Assembly (NCBI GenBank): GCA_021442155.1
Contig: CM038214.1
Coordinates: forward strand, 26,598,450-26,662,449
Origin: Cymbidium sinense
Lineage: Eukaryota > Streptophyta > Magnoliopsida > Asparagales > Orchidaceae
Reading direction: 5' to 3'
Length of the DNA: 64,000 bases
Shown here: positions 61,703-64,000 of the stretch, piece by piece
Layout: each line of letters starts with the position of its first letter
How positions within the stretch are numbered: the first letter of the stretch is position 1
Translations under genes and position numbers: made by a program
The notes under the pieces: generated by a model
What the model was told of the DNA's origin: nothing
Database searches by the model: none
The model's input: the letters and a program-made list of their open reading frames with translations, nothing else

Positions 61703-63816
61703 TATTGGCTTAATTAGCTTCATGTTCAATTCGATTAATTTTGATGATAAAAAACAAATGGTTGGATGTTCTAATGAATATTTTTATGTATTTCAGATAT
61801 ATCAATTGCTAATTACATATCCAATACATCTCATAATATGTTTGAGAAAATTGCAAGAGTAGAAGAATGAAAAGGATAATGTGAAGCTCAAGATACAATA
61901 TTTTGGGTTATATGACTATTCATATGAGTTCATTGGCATGAATCAATTTGCTCAAACTTTACATATTATTTTAATGAGGTTAATTTATATAAATCTTTAT
62001 TTAATTAACATTCAATTATATGTTTCATACATAGCATTAAAATTGTCAAAGTAATAAATGATAAAAATTATTAAGTATAATTATTTTATTTACTTAATAT
62101 AAATAAGTATTTTAATTTAATTTGCTTGGTTATAAGATAACTAACATACTTATGATTATAAATAAATTATATCACAATTTTTAAAGGTCACATGTCAAAA
62201 TTAACAAAAATATATAAAATTTTGTATTTTAGCCAAAGTCATTTTCTAATCAAAGAATTCATATCTGATTTTATCTCCAACGGATTCCTTGGATTTTTTC
62301 CTTTAATTTAAGAGGTTACATGGCCCACTTTTGATTAAAATTGAATTTATTATGATTTTCTAAACATTAGCTGATTTTTATAATGAATGCATGCTACTTG
62401 CTTTGAATATATTAAGAGCCATAATTGATTACTTTTGACTTACCCATGTGAATAGCCAAATTTTGGCTGCTAAATTTAATATTTATTTAATATAAATTAT
62501 ATTTTTATTGAATATTAAATTATTAGATGATAACATGAGGTTTGCATGATATATTTTTAAAATATGATCTTCTTGCCTATAAATAGCCCTCATTCTCTTC
62601 ATGAAAGTATTCCTCATTCAAAATTCAAAATCCCTCTAGCAAATCTAAGAGAAAATTTCTTAAATTTTCCTTCCAAGTGTTCTCCAAATATTGCAATATC
62701 AAATCCTTGGTTTGGAAGCTTCAACTTCTTCAACTAAGCAAGCCTTCTTAAATTACTTGAGTTTGTTTTCTTGATTTTAATCTTCTTTAGTTGTTCATGT
62801 TATTATCACCATCTATTTATTCTTTTCAATTTATACTTTTTGGTGGATTAGTCTTTGGATATTATTTTTCACATCAAAGTTTCTCAATCATTTTTTTATG
62901 ATAAACTCTTGTGATAGTTTGTAGGAACTATTTCAACTTGCTGAAAATTTTAACTTCCTACAAATTTATTTTGGTTTCTTGAAATATTTCTTCATTAGTC
63001 TTATTTTGAAAGATCATTTATTTAGATCTATTTTAGAAGTATAATTTTAAGCATTTAAAAATAAATTATTGTGCTGGAATTATTTTTATATTTACTAGAT
63101 CTCTCTTTTTAATTAAAAGCTTACTAGCATACTTAGATCTATCATATACTCATTTTATTTAAGTACTTTGTGATCATTAGCATTAATTGAAATAATCTTT
63201 TTGAAAAAATAAAATAAATTATTCCTTGCTGAAATTTATTTTATTATAAAAGAATATTGTGAAATTATTTTGAAATCATTTTAAACATCTTAGTAAGATC
63301 ACTTTAAGATATTTATTTCAATATTAAGAGCATATTATCTTGCAAAATTTTAAGTTGTAAGTGATCATTTAGTTCAGTTACATTATTGCTAATAGCTTGG
63401 TATATTTGTGATAGATTTATTTTATCAAAATTTATTATTTTGTATTTTTCTTTTGTCTTTGTAAAATTTATTTTGGGGTTGTACTAAGCCCCTTTTAGGA
63501 GAGTACATATTATTGTAGGGGTTGTACTCATCCCGTTATAGGATACTACTATTTGTAATTTGTTTTTTGCATTTAGTGGATTCCTAGCCGGCTAGGTGTG
63601 AAAGTGGTTTTGGGGTTTGGTGAACCATTAAAAATGTGTGCCTATTGTCTCTCTTTACTTTACTGCCCTTTTATTTTTCTTTGCATTAAGAATTGTATCC
63701 TATCATTATAAAATCAAAATTAATTTTCTACAAAAAATTAAAATTTAAGATTTAATTTTTAAAATTTTCAATATCACCCAATTCACCCTCCCTCTTAGGT
63801 GCTATAGTGACTCACA
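61703..63816 (+). repeat. Copia 3' LTR
   Basis: 2114 bp, TATTGGCTTAATTAG to GTGACTCACA. The first dinucleotide TA replaces the canonical TG. Collinear with the 5' LTR, with small deletions near 63010 and 63245. TATA box at 62578-62586. Confidence 0.95.
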
Positions 63817-64000
63817 GGCTACCGTACACCTACAGGCTTTCTTATTTATAGGGTCTAAGATAACGCCCCTAATGGTACCTCCCTTGTGGGCACTCTATTT
63901 GGCTCACATCTTTTGCAACCTCATTTAGATACAACCCATGTTACTACTAGATTGGACAATCCCCATTTCCTATTAACCACCCCTATGGTTAGAGATTATA
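63817..64000 (+). repeat. Second gypsy copy, 3' region (right of copia)
   Basis: GGGCACTCTATTTGG, TTTGCAACCTCATTTAGA and CACCCCTATGGTT match 25080-25190 of the first element, resuming where 55150 stopped. Runs off the window. Confidence 0.85.

Larger units (their letters stand above)
55151..63816 (+). mobile_element. Sirevirus-like Ty1/copia retrotransposon, complete but decayed
   Basis: 8666 bp with LTRs at 55151-57279 and 61703-63816, a PBS complementary to initiator Met-tRNA just after the 5' LTR, a polypurine tract just before the 3' LTR, and domain order gag-PR-IN-RT-RH. The flanks CGTTA (55146-55150) and GGCTA (63817-63821) agree at three of five bases, consistent with a decayed 5-bp target duplication. 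Comparison with 24985-25010 shows the empty site in the related gypsy. Large LTRs, gag start and repeated PPT-like motifs suggest the Sirevirus/Maximus group. All genes are broken. Confidence 0.95.

Overview
This is nuclear plant DNA made almost entirely of nested, decayed transposable elements and satellites. I found no host gene, tRNA, rRNA or CRISPR array. The plant assignment rests on plant L1-type LINEs with a C-terminal RNase H, a Tat-type Ty3/gypsy element with a second RNase H domain, a Sirevirus-like Ty1/copia element, and Arabidopsis-type TTTAGGG telomere-like repeats. Density and nesting suggest a large repeat-rich genome. I cannot name the species.

Layout. (1) 1-34560: a giant Tat-like gypsy element. 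Its 5' LTR enters from the left and ends near 8540. The internal region has a leader, gag, protease, RT, two RNase H domains and integrase, followed by a repeat-rich 3' untranslated region (23333-28290). The 3' LTR copy (28290-34560) matches 1-6036. A nearly full-length minus-strand LINE (14283-20416) interrupts the RT between an exact 18-bp target-site duplication. (2) 34560-49735: a block in place of about 250 bp of that LTR. It holds a fragment of another gypsy 3' region, a ~340-bp satellite, an ~8-kb telomere-like array containing a short LINE fragment, and a 5'-truncated LINE whose 3' end abuts the array. (3) 49735-64000: the LTR distal part resumes, leading into a second, heavily deleted gypsy copy. 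Its 3' region is split by a complete copia element (55151-63816) with two 2.1-kb LTRs, PBS, polypurine tract, and gag and pol remnants.

All coding regions carry stops or frameshifts, so nothing here looks autonomous.

The most unusual features are structural. The distal gypsy LTR carries a ~95-bp tandem array in which nearly every unit has a hairpin whose stem bases change in compensating pairs, and this is seen in both element copies. The telomere-like array has a higher-order arrangement. Two LINE copies end in the same register of the TTTAGGG repeat. LTR identities quoted are hand counts over short stretches.
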